Below are positions 12,754 to 19,172 of a DNA stretch of 19,172 nt, one piece after another. The translations under genes and the position numbers were made by a program. Location of the stretch: NCBI GenBank assembly GCA_030526935.1, contig JAUNBY010000018.1, positions 1-19,172 of the forward strand, written 5' to 3'. Position 1 is the first letter of the stretch, and every line of letters begins with the position of its first letter. Under the pieces are notes generated by a model. The model ran no database searches. It was not told where the DNA came from and worked only from the letters and a program-made list of their open reading frames with translations. This stretch comes from Clostridia bacterium (lineage in GTDB: Bacteria; Bacillota; Clostridia; Christensenellales; Aristaeellaceae).

Positions 12754-13560
12754 TTACGCCATTTCCCCAAAGCCCCGTTGTTCGATAAGCGCCATCAGAC
12801 TTTTCGCGTCGTCAATGTAATTTGACATGCCGTCAACGGCGCTTTCGTTGTACTCCATTACCATATTGGCGTTTGGCGTATATCTGACGGCGCCGTTCAT
12901 TAACGAGCGCCAGTCGATGGTGCCGGTGAAAACCCTTTGATGATCGTCGGTCTTCCCGCCGTTGTCATGCAGGTGATATCCTCTAAGTCTGTCGCCCAGC
13001 GTCTTTTGCATCTGCTCGATGTCATAGCCTTCCAGATTGCCGTGTCCCGTGTCGTAGAGGGCTAAAAGCGTCTCGTCATCGATAAACAGCTTCATATACT
13101 GTTCAAAATTGAACAGCGTCTTTCTTCCCGCGCCGAAGCCCAGGTTTTCCACCAGCATCGCTATGCCCTCGCGCGCGCATATTTCGTTCAGGCGGTGAAG
13201 CCTTTCGGCTACGAGCTTGCGCCTGTCGTCCGCGACGCGTTCGTCAAGGGGAGAGATAATCGGGGCATTTGTGTGCAGGACATATCCATCCGCGTCAAAG
13301 CGGTGATATATGTCGAACGCCTCGGCTAAATAGGCTTCGAGCCACGGCATATCCCGCTCAACGGAAAGGTCGAAACACATAAACGGCGCGTGAATGCTGA
13401 ACGGCCCTTCACGGCCTTCCATTGCCGCCTCAAGGGACTTTTCCCAAAGAGTCTTTCCCGCCCATTCATAGAATATTTCTATTCCAAGAGATTTGTCGAG
13501 CTTTGCCATTTCAAACGCGCGCGGCGCGGGAAAGCTCAGGGAGCTAACGGAAAAATTCAT
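12754..13560 (-). CDS. Sugar-phosphate isomerase/epimerase-like TIM-barrel protein
   Basis: 268-residue xylose-isomerase-like TIM barrel (AP endonuclease 2 superfamily; IolE/IolH/YcjR-like). Metal ligands are evident along the barrel: Glu in MLVENLGFG, Asp/His in YDTGHGNLEG, His in GYHLHDNGG and Glu in MEYNES. Members isomerise or epimerise sugars or keto-inositols, but the fold also includes nucleases and others, so the substrate is open. It is the last gene of the import operon, 22 nt after the binding-protein gene, which suggests it acts on the imported sugar or a derivative. The ATG at 13560 has an AAGGA site about 11 nt upstream, and that site is buried in a 10-bp hairpin formed with the end of the preceding gene, so coupled translation is likely. 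Confidence 0.85.
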   Translation of the reverse strand: MNFSVSSLSFPAPRAFEMAKLDKSLGIEIFYEWAGKTLWEKSLEAAMEGREGPFSIHAPFMCFDLSVERDMPWLEAYLAEAFDIYHRFDADGYVLHTNAPIISPLDERVADDRRKLVAERLHRLNEICAREGIAMLVENLGFGAGRKTLFNFEQYMKLFIDDETLLALYDTGHGNLEGYDIEQMQKTLGDRLRGYHLHDNGGKTDDHQRVFTGTIDWRSLMNGAVRYTPNANMVMEYNESAVDGMSNYIDDAKSLMALIEQRGFGEMA

Positions 13561-13565
13561 GTTCA

Positions 13566-13594
13566 GACCCGTCCTTGACTAATTAGGACGGGTC
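13566..13594 (-). promoter_or_regulatory. Hairpin masking the isomerase ribosome site
   Basis: GACCCGTCCT (13566-13575) and AGGACGGGTC (13585-13594) pair perfectly over 10 bp with a 9-nt loop. On the minus-strand mRNA one arm is the final codons of the binding-protein gene and the other holds the isomerase AAGGA site. A ribosome finishing the upstream gene would open it. Confidence 0.7.
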
Positions 13595-14938
13595 CCGCGC
13601 GTTTTGCGCGGGAACACGTAAACGCGTGGACTCTGATTGAATGAGAGAGTCGATTATAGATGCGGTTTCTGAGATGACGCTGGCTACGTCCTCATAGCTT
13701 GAGGTCGTGATCCTGTCGCGAAGGTCTATAAGGTACTGGTCTACCATGAGGCCGTTCATTCCCGGCCAGCTCGTCCACGGGGACGCGTAAGCCTGTTCGG
13801 TCAGCGCGAGTTGCAGCATCGGAGCTTCGGCGAAGTAGGGGTAAAGAGGGTCGGTCTCGTCATCCGCCGCGTCCTTGGTCGGAGGCAGATAGCCGGTTCC
13901 GCGCACCCAGGTGTCCACCTGCTCAGGCTCGAGCAGGAACTTGATGAATTCCCAGCAGGCCTTAACCTGCGCGTCGCTTCTGGCGACGGTGACGAGCATA
14001 TTTCCGCCGATGGACACCTTAAGCTCGTTCCCCTCAAACGTCGGCTGGAGCGCCGCGCGGGAGTCGAAGTCGGTGTTGTTGGCCATGTAGCTGGCTCTGG
14101 CGGAGGTTGTCAGATACATCGCAACCTGCTGGCCTACGTAGGCGCCTGTGCCTTCTTCGTGCGTCATGTAGACATTAACGCCGTCGCGCGTCATGTCCTG
14201 AATGAGCTGCCAGGCGTAGACCGATTCTTCCGTATTAAACGTCGTGTGGTATCCGCCGCCCTCGTTGGCGACGTACATGTTATCTACGCCTGCCGACATG
14301 AATATCGGTATTATCGAATAGGTGTCCGCGGGAGTCTGAATGAACAGCGCGGGTTTGCCGGTCTTCTCCCTTATGACCTTGCCCATTTCATAGGCTTCTT
14401 CCCAAGTCGTGGGCGGATCGTCGGGATCGAGTCCGGCCTCGCGGAACAGGTCAGCGTTGTAGAAAAGAAGCGGTACGCTGAACGCGTAGGGCATTCCCAG
14501 CATTCTGCCGTTGGCGGCGATGCCGAGGCTTTGTACGGAAGGCGCGTATTTCGAATCGAGATAATCCGCGTCCTCTGGACAGTATTCGCTTATTATGGTC
14601 GTGGGGTCGGTGAACTGCGGGAAGTTCTCCGCGAAGTAGTTAAGCGTGGAATATCCCACCTGAACGACTCCGGGATACTCGCCCGCCGCGAGAGAAGCCT
14701 GAAGGCTTTGCGCGACAGCCATGTAGTCGGAATAATGAACGTCCACTACCGTGATGTTCTTGTCGTTGGTCTGGTTGAACTTCTCGATCATCACCGCGTT
14801 TGCCGGGCCTCCGAAAGACTCGTTGTTGATGTTCCAGTATTCGATTGTGATTGGCGGATTTTCCTCCGCCAGCGCCGATAAGCCTGACAAACAGCTTATC
14901 AGCATGACCGCTACCAGTAAAACAGACAGCTTCCTCAT
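13583..14938 (-). CDS. Sugar ABC transporter substrate-binding protein (family 1, UgpB/MalE-like)
   Basis: 451-residue extracellular solute-binding protein. The signal MRKLSVLLVAVMLISC matches a lipobox (LISC, Cys16), while SALA-E a little later is a plausible type I cleavage site; lipoprotein anchoring is likelier for a Gram-positive importer but not certain. Mature-region features are typical of cluster-B sugar binders: ITIEYWNINNE start, MIEKFNQT, GMPYAFSVPLLFYNADLFREAGL, PPTTWEEAYEMGK, and CWEFIKFLLEPEQ near the C-terminus. It captures a sugar, oligosaccharide or glycerophosphodiester for the two permeases upstream. AGGAGG lies 9 nt before the ATG. A 16-bp palindrome lies in the 55-bp gap after the ATPase gene, and two hairpins cover its 3' end, which often gives binding-protein mRNA extra stability. 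Confidence 0.93.
   Translation of the reverse strand: MRKLSVLLVAVMLISCLSGLSALAEENPPITIEYWNINNESFGGPANAVMIEKFNQTNDKNITVVDVHYSDYMAVAQSLQASLAAGEYPGVVQVGYSTLNYFAENFPQFTDPTTIISEYCPEDADYLDSKYAPSVQSLGIAANGRMLGMPYAFSVPLLFYNADLFREAGLDPDDPPTTWEEAYEMGKVIREKTGKPALFIQTPADTYSIIPIFMSAGVDNMYVANEGGGYHTTFNTEESVYAWQLIQDMTRDGVNVYMTHEEGTGAYVGQQVAMYLTTSARASYMANNTDFDSRAALQPTFEGNELKVSIGGNMLVTVARSDAQVKACWEFIKFLLEPEQVDTWVRGTGYLPPTKDAADDETDPLYPYFAEAPMLQLALTEQAYASPWTSWPGMNGLMVDQYLIDLRDRITTSSYEDVASVISETASIIDSLIQSESTRLRVPAQNARDPS
13594..13612 (-). other. Second hairpin at the 3' end of the binding-protein gene
   Basis: CCCGCGC (13594-13600) and GCGCGGG (13606-13612) form a 7-bp stem with a 5-nt loop, adjoining the 13566-13594 hairpin. 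It is inside the coding sequence for the C-terminal tail (VPAQNARD). Tandem stems here may protect the binding-protein mRNA from 3' decay. Confidence 0.45.
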
Positions 14939-14963
14939 ACCAATGATCCTCCTATTATATTAT

Positions 14964-14979
14964 ACACGTCCGGACGTGT
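14964..14979. promoter_or_regulatory. 16-bp perfect palindrome between ATPase and binding-protein genes
   Basis: ACACGTCCGGACGTGT is its own reverse complement. On the minus strand it overlaps the first base of a TATAAT (14959-14964), but that box is only a few bases from the ribosome site (14948-14953), too close for an ordinary promoter. It may be an operator or a 6-bp mRNA hairpin with a CCGG loop. Confidence 0.5.
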
Positions 14980-14993
14980 TCGGGGACATTTTA

Positions 14994-16061
14994 TCACTCG
15001 GGGTAGCCGAGGTTTTGATCGGTCTCAAAATCGAAAAAGTGCATTTTCTGCCAGTTGAGAGTCAGCCACATATTCTCTGCGCTCTCGAAGCCGGGGTCGG
15101 TCGTAGCCATCATCGCGTTTTCACCGACGTTGAGAGCTATACAGCTTCTGTTGCCGTGGTTTTCGATATAGGTGATTTTAATCGGATAGTCGCCTTTTTC
15201 CCTGCCAAGAGCCATGTGCTCGGGGCGAATCCCGAATTTCACCTTTTTGCGATCCCCGATTATGTTCATCCATCTGTCGGGAATCTTGACGGCGGTCGAA
15301 GCTGTGACGAGCATGCCCGCCTGTACATCGGCCTGAGCGACGTTCATGGAAGGCGAACCTATGAAGCGGGCTACGAAGACGTTTTTGGGCTTGTTGTATA
15401 TCTCGTCGGGAGTGCCCTGCTGCTGTATGACCGATTTATCGAGCACTACTATGCGCTGGCCGACGGTCATCGCCTCTACCTGGTCGTGGGTTACGTATAT
15501 AAACGTCGGAAGGTAGACCTGATGAACCCTGACGAGCTCAGCCCTGGCGCTCGTCCTGAGCTGTGCGTCGAGGTTTGACAGCGGCTCGTCAAGCAGGAAA
15601 TACGGCGCTTTCTTAACGAGCGCCCGGCAAAGCGCCACCCTCTGGCGCTGACCGCCGGACAGTTCCTTCGGATATCGCCTTTTATACTCGGTCAGTCCCA
15701 GTACCTCAAGCGCCCACTCGGTTCTTTCGTTTCTTTCCTGCTTTGGAAGCTTTGCGATTTCCATTCCGAACTGTATATTTCGTTCGACCGTCATATGCGG
15801 ATAAAGCGCGTAGTTCTGAAACACCATTGCGACGTTGCGGTCGCCGGGGTCTACGTCGTTCATGCGCTTGCCGTTCATATACAAATCGCCCGCGGTGATG
15901 TTCTCCAATCCCGCGATCATTCTGAGTATCGTGGACTTTCCGCATCCCGACGGCCCGAGAAGTATTACGCGTTCTCCCTCGGGTATAGTAAGATTGAAAC
16001 CCTTTATAACCTCAACGTTCCCGTAGGACTTGTATACGTCCTTAAACACTATATCGTTCAT
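14994..16061 (-). CDS. Sugar ABC transporter ATP-binding protein (MalK/MsmK/UgpC family)
   Basis: 355-residue ATPase that powers the importer at the inner face of the membrane. The nucleotide-binding domain shows Walker A GPSGCGKST, Q-loop VFQNYALYPHMT, signature LSGGQRQR, Walker B YFLLDEP with D-loop SNLDA, and H-loop VTHDQ. The C-terminal third is the TOBE/MalK regulatory region (FIGSPSMN, FGIRPEHM). All catalytic residues are present. The start codon follows AAGGAG by 7 nt, and that ribosome site is formed by the final Lys-Glu codons of the preceding permease, whose stop is 4 nt before the ATG, so translation is coupled. Having its own ATPase in the operon is less common for CUT1 importers in Firmicutes, which often share one MsmK. 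Substrate not deducible. Confidence 0.96.
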   Translation of the reverse strand: MNDIVFKDVYKSYGNVEVIKGFNLTIPEGERVILLGPSGCGKSTILRMIAGLENITAGDLYMNGKRMNDVDPGDRNVAMVFQNYALYPHMTVERNIQFGMEIAKLPKQERNERTEWALEVLGLTEYKRRYPKELSGGQRQRVALCRALVKKAPYFLLDEPLSNLDAQLRTSARAELVRVHQVYLPTFIYVTHDQVEAMTVGQRIVVLDKSVIQQQGTPDEIYNKPKNVFVARFIGSPSMNVAQADVQAGMLVTASTAVKIPDRWMNIIGDRKKVKFGIRPEHMALGREKGDYPIKITYIENHGNRSCIALNVGENAMMATTDPGFESAENMWLTLNWQKMHFFDFETDQNLGYPE

Positions 16062-16065
16062 TGCG

Positions 16066-16890
16066 TTACTCCTTTATACCCGAACTCATGAATGTGGAAA
16101 TGATTGAGCGCTGCGCGAACAGATAGAGGAATAGCGGAGGGAGAGTGGCTATCGTGGCTAACGCCACGGACGAACCCCAGGCGATGCCGCCCTCGGCGCT
16201 GATGAATTCCTGCATCGACAGCGTGACCGTATAAAGCTCGTTGCGGCGAAGTATCAGCATGGGCCAGAAATACTCGTTCCAGGAGTTGACGAAGAAGAAT
16301 ATGCACATCGCTACAACCGCGGGCCTTACGAGAGGGAGGACTATTCTGACCATGGCCTGAAAGTGGGAGACATTGTCCAACCTGGCCGCTTCCACAAGCG
16401 ATTTAGGCACGTTTTTCATAGCCTGCCTTATCCTGAATATGCCCATAGCGTCGGCGAATTGAGGCAGGGCTACGCCAAGGAGGTTATTAATAAGGCCCAG
16501 CCTCGAAAGCGTTATGTAATTGGGCAACATAATAACCGAAAAGGGAATGAACATGGTCAGCGTAAAAAAGTAAAACAGCTTGTTCGCGTATTTGTTGTCC
16601 ATGAATACGAGCGCATATGCCGCCAGCACGGATGTTACGATTTTAAACACCATTACTATACTCGCGACTATGACGGAATTGCCTATGTAGTTTATCACCG
16701 GTAGCTGTTCGAACACTCGCTGATAGTTTTCCATCGTGAACGCCGTCGGAAGAAGCTTAAGGCCCGCCTCGAATATTTGACTTAGCGATTTAAACGACGT
16801 ACATACCATGTAGATCAGCGGGTAGAAGAAGAACAACACGACGATTATCAACAGCGCGTGCCATATGAGATTGCCAATCTTAGTTTTCAT
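16066..16890 (-). CDS. Sugar ABC transporter permease, MalG/UgpE type
   Basis: 274-residue inner-membrane permease with six predicted helices, beginning with a strongly hydrophobic segment (about residues 10-30). The EAA loop that docks on the ATPase reads VEAARLDNVSHFQAMVRIVL, followed by the usual P. The FFFVNSWNEYFWPMLIL segment and the short cytoplasmic C-terminus are typical of CUT1 MalG-type subunits. Its ATG lies inside the last codons of the first permease gene (11-nt overlap, with AGAAGG about 7 nt upstream), so the two subunits are made in a fixed ratio, as expected for a heterodimeric channel. Confidence 0.95.
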   Translation of the reverse strand: MKTKIGNLIWHALLIIVVLFFFYPLIYMVCTSFKSLSQIFEAGLKLLPTAFTMENYQRVFEQLPVINYIGNSVIVASIVMVFKIVTSVLAAYALVFMDNKYANKLFYFFTLTMFIPFSVIMLPNYITLSRLGLINNLLGVALPQFADAMGIFRIRQAMKNVPKSLVEAARLDNVSHFQAMVRIVLPLVRPAVVAMCIFFFVNSWNEYFWPMLILRRNELYTVTLSMQEFISAEGGIAWGSSVALATIATLPPLFLYLFAQRSIISTFMSSGIKE

Positions 16891-17764
16891 AATGCACCTT
16901 CTTTTCCAGGCGTTTGTAAACGAATACCAGCGCGAAGAACACTATGACCGTTACAACCGCCACCGCCGCCGCCTTCCCCGACTGGAAAAAGCCAAAGGCA
17001 TACTGATAGATCACGTAGACTATATTGGTGCTGGCGTTGTTAGGCCCTCCCTTGGTTATCATATGAATGGGCGTAAACACGTATTGAAGTCCGAAGACGA
17101 AGGTTATGATAAACACGTAAAAGGCGGTGGACGACGTAAGGGGGATTATTATTCTGCGAAATATCGTCATCTTTGAAGCCTTCTCGAGTCGCGCCGCCTC
17201 TATAAGTTCAACCGGAACCTCCACAACCGCCGCGAGGAATACGATAAGGTTATAGCCGAATGTCTTCCACGTCGTTATGATGGACAAAACCAGGATTACG
17301 TAACCTGACGTCGAAAACCAGTTGGGCGACTCCATTCCTAGCATCCGGTAAATCTCCGCGACGGGTCCGGAAAGGACGTTAAATATCCATGTAAATACCG
17401 TCGACGCCACCGCAAGCGACACCAGACTCGGGAAAAACAAAAGCGATCTGTATACCGACTGCCCTCTTTTTATCAGATGCGTCATTGCGAAGGATATGAA
17501 ATAAGGGAAGGCAAAGCATGTCACCATTAAAAACAACACATATATCCCCGTATTGCTTAGCGACTGAAGAAAAGCCCTGTCGGTCAAAAGAGAGGTGTAG
17601 TTGCGAAATCCCACGAATTGCTTTACCGGACTCACCATGTTCCAGTTATAAAAGCTCAGGTAAACATTGTAGCATATTGGCCACACCATGAACACCAGAA
17701 ACACGATGACGGCCGGCGTTAAGAACAACACAAATAGCCGACCCGTGTTTTTCTTCTGTTTCAT
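16880..17764 (-). CDS. Sugar ABC transporter permease, MalF/UgpA type
   Basis: 294-residue inner-membrane permease, first gene of the import operon. It has six likely helices and an EAA loop, IEAARLEKASKMTIFRRIII, that contacts the ATPase; FNWN-like YNWNMVSPVKQFVGFRNYTSLL after the first helix is typical of MalF/UgpA/MsmF proteins without the large MalF P2 domain. I chose the ATG at 17764, 13 codons inside the longest frame, because GGGGAGGG lies about 11 nt upstream and the basic MKQKKNTGRLF start precedes the first helix directly. The promoter at 17839-17867 gives a leader of roughly 70 nt. It heads a five-gene unit with the second permease, ATPase, binding protein and TIM-barrel enzyme. 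Confidence 0.94.
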   Translation of the reverse strand: MKQKKNTGRLFVLFLTPAVIVFLVFMVWPICYNVYLSFYNWNMVSPVKQFVGFRNYTSLLTDRAFLQSLSNTGIYVLFLMVTCFAFPYFISFAMTHLIKRGQSVYRSLLFFPSLVSLAVASTVFTWIFNVLSGPVAEIYRMLGMESPNWFSTSGYVILVLSIITTWKTFGYNLIVFLAAVVEVPVELIEAARLEKASKMTIFRRIIIPLTSSTAFYVFIITFVFGLQYVFTPIHMITKGGPNNASTNIVYVIYQYAFGFFQSGKAAAVAVVTVIVFFALVFVYKRLEKKVHYEN

Positions 17765-17838
17765 ATAATGCGATACCCTCCCCCCACACTCGATTAGATA
17801 CACGCTTTTATAAATCGTTTTATGTATCTCATAGTTAT

Positions 17839-17867
17839 ATTATACAACCAATTCTAACCCGTGTCAA
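17839..17867 (-). promoter_or_regulatory. Consensus sigma-A promoter of the sugar import operon
   Basis: On the minus strand TTGACA (17862-17867), 17 bp, TATAAT (17839-17844): a perfect consensus. It lies in the 208-bp gap after the ROK regulator gene, so the importer can be expressed independently of it. Confidence 0.88.
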
Positions 17868-17901
17868 TAGTAAAAATAGTGAAATCGGATATAATTCTAA
17901 C
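17850..17901 (-). promoter_or_regulatory. Direct repeats AATTCTAAC at the import promoter
   Basis: AATTCTAAC occurs at 17850-17858, inside the -10/-35 spacer, and again at 17893-17901, upstream of the -35. The 43-bp separation is about four helical turns, so one protein could contact both from the same DNA face. Candidate binding sites for the adjacent ROK repressor. Confidence 0.4.
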
Positions 17902-17972
17902 GGTTATTTGAGTTTTTTTGATAATTTTAAAACGCACGTATTGGCTGAACAGACGCGTTAAGAGCGTACGCC

Positions 17973-19103
17973 TCAAACTCCGTCTATGAATTGCTGTATT
18001 ACCTGAAGCGCCGCTCCAAGCGGCGCGGCGCCCTGTTGCATAAGGCAGGGTTTTACATATTTATCGTCCATCCAGAATGCGTTTATATCCGCCAGTCTGC
18101 GGTGCAGGCAATCCAGATAGGGATGTATGAAATAGCCAAGTTCACCGCCGAGTATGACGTGACAATCAAACGCCATCCGCAGGTTATTCAAGAGCAGCGC
18201 CAAATCGTCCAAATACGTATTCCATACCCTTTCGAATTCAGCGTTCCCCGCTTTAAGGCCTTCGAAAAAGGCTTCGAGGTTTCCGTTTGCGCATTGCGCG
18301 AGTATCGATGTGGAAAGGTAGCTGTTCGAGCATCCCTTTTGCCCGCAAAAGCAGGTTTTCCCACCGGGATGCAGGCGAATATGGCCGAATTCCGCGTCGC
18401 GCAGGGTATCGCCCTGATACAGTCGTCCATCGATAAATATGGCGCCTCCCAGGCAGTCGCTTACAGTCACGTGTACGTAATTATCTAATCCGTTTCCGAG
18501 CGCCTTCATTTCCGCTATACAGTTGGCGTTGGACTCGTTTATGAATACGCAATTAAACGGTATATGGCTGGTAAACGCGGTGCAGCACACCGACGTAAGC
18601 CCCAATATGCGCGAGGTGAGTATGTTTTCGCCCGTCCTGTCGAATATGGCGGGAAGCGATACTCCGCAGCCGAGAATGCGCGAAGGGTCTACGCCGGAAT
18701 CCATGACGAAGTGCGCGATGTATTCTTCAAGTCGGGCGAAGTATTGCTGAGTGTTTGAAAACGCGTGCCGCTCCCGTGAAAAGCTCAGCATGTCCCCGAG
18801 CGCGTCCGCCATCGCAAATTGAATGTGATTGCAGGAAAAACTGATTCCCAGGGCGTATCGAACCTGGGATACGGGAGAAAGTATCGCGGCTTTTCGCCCG
18901 CCGGCAGACGCGTAGCGACCCAATTCGCATATATATCCTTCGCATATGAGTTCCTTAACATTCTGAAGCACGGTGGGCATACTTATGCCCAGCGAATGCG
19001 AGATTTCCTGGCGACAGGTCTGCCCTCGCTGGTATATAAACTGATATACGCGGTTGCGATATTGACCTTTGGCGTTTGTGACGCTTCTGTCCGCATCTGT
19101 CAT
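17973..19103 (-). CDS. ROK-family transcriptional repressor (NagC/XylR type)
   Basis: 376 residues. An N-terminal winged helix-turn-helix (about 15-65; RQEISHSLGISMPTVLQNVK is the recognition part, with the wing ending SAGGRKA) binds DNA. The remainder is a ROK sugar-kinase-like domain with the zinc motif CFCGQKGC (Cys251, Cys253, Cys258) and His241 in EFGHIRLHPGG. The kinase phosphate loop (DxGxT) is degenerate (LGISFSCNHI), so it should sense a sugar rather than phosphorylate it. The ATG at 19103 has GAGGG 6 nt upstream. It lies just upstream of, and in line with, the sugar import operon, its obvious target. Its own promoter region carries inverted and direct repeats suggesting autoregulation. 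Confidence 0.93.
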   Translation of the reverse strand: MTDADRSVTNAKGQYRNRVYQFIYQRGQTCRQEISHSLGISMPTVLQNVKELICEGYICELGRYASAGGRKAAILSPVSQVRYALGISFSCNHIQFAMADALGDMLSFSRERHAFSNTQQYFARLEEYIAHFVMDSGVDPSRILGCGVSLPAIFDRTGENILTSRILGLTSVCCTAFTSHIPFNCVFINESNANCIAEMKALGNGLDNYVHVTVSDCLGGAIFIDGRLYQGDTLRDAEFGHIRLHPGGKTCFCGQKGCSNSYLSTSILAQCANGNLEAFFEGLKAGNAEFERVWNTYLDDLALLLNNLRMAFDCHVILGGELGYFIHPYLDCLHRRLADINAFWMDDKYVKPCLMQQGAAPLGAALQVIQQFIDGV

Positions 19104-19111
19104 ATTATACC

Positions 19112-19146
19112 CTCAATACACAGCGCGATATTTTGGCGCTCAATAC
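19112..19146 (-). promoter_or_regulatory. Repeat pair CTCAATAC in the ROK gene leader
   Basis: CTCAATAC occurs at 19112-19119 and 19139-19146. Between them AGCGC and GCGCT form a short inverted repeat around GATATTTTG. These lie downstream of the predicted -10 box, in the leader of the regulator mRNA, a usual place for an autoregulatory operator. Confidence 0.4.
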
Positions 19147-19170
19147 TTTATTAATAGTATAATAATAAAG
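19146..19170. promoter_or_regulatory. Inverted repeat centred on the ROK gene -10 box
   Basis: CTTTATTA (19146-19153) and TAATAAAG (19163-19170) are perfect inverse complements with a 9-bp spacer. The minus-strand -10 box TATACT (19156-19161) lies in that spacer. The matching -35 would fall beyond the window edge, so the promoter cannot be fully checked. Confidence 0.5.
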
Positions 19171-19172
19171 CA

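Overview
The window looks like chromosomal DNA from an anaerobic, Gram-positive-type bacterium, most likely a Clostridia lineage; a gut or rumen Christensenellales-like member is my guess at low confidence. Supporting signs are strong AGGAGG-type ribosome sites, several near-perfect sigma-A promoters (TTGACA, 17 bp, TATAAT), LytR-CpsA-Psr (LCP) wall enzymes, a CCA-encoding tRNA, a sugar ABC importer with a secreted binding protein, and a moderately GC-rich genome that uses ATA and AGG codons freely. I see no phage genes, insertion sequences or CRISPR array.

Layout. (1) 1-220, minus: the start of tuf (EF-Tu) behind a tRNA-Gly(CCC), driven by a consensus promoter. (2) 374-2987, minus: a DUF2148 ferredoxin-domain protein and a Tat-exported FAD/FMN flavoprotein reductase, an apparent two-gene operon. 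(3) 3044-4940, minus: an LCP ligase and a NUDIX hydrolase, with their own promoter and a terminator. (4) 5061-8375, minus: a eukaryote-type (GH13_8) glycogen branching enzyme coupled to a second, closely related LCP protein, from a consensus promoter whose -10 box lies at the centre of an inverted repeat. (5) 8455-10464, plus: a secreted propeller-like protein with four peptidoglycan-binding repeats. (6) 10510-11310, plus: a stand-alone transcription unit with no credible protein, i.e. a large (~765 nt) structured non-coding RNA with its own promoter and a strong intrinsic terminator. (7) 11442-12638, plus: the RNA ligase RtcB. (8) 12754-17867, minus: a five-gene sugar-uptake operon (two permeases, ATPase, solute-binding protein, sugar-phosphate isomerase/epimerase-like TIM barrel), preceded by (9) a ROK-family repressor, 17973-19103, minus.

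How it fits together. The right-hand third is a regulated carbohydrate import module: the ROK repressor probably senses the sugar or its phosphate and controls the importer and the downstream TIM-barrel enzyme. The centre is an envelope/polysaccharide neighbourhood (two LCP paralogues, branching enzyme, peptidoglycan-binding protein). The left end is a respiratory-type extracytoplasmic flavin reductase locus beside a translation operon.

The most notable element is the large RNA at about 10545-11310. It has a TTGACT-17-TATTAT promoter, a 16-bp long-range helix, several local helices, a possible 9-bp helix joining its ends, five copies of an AACCGG-centred motif in its 3' half, and a U6 terminator. 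By size and style it resembles the giant ornate RNA classes (ROOL, GOLLD, OLE), but I cannot assign it to one from sequence alone; it may be a divergent member or a new class. It sits directly upstream of rtcB.
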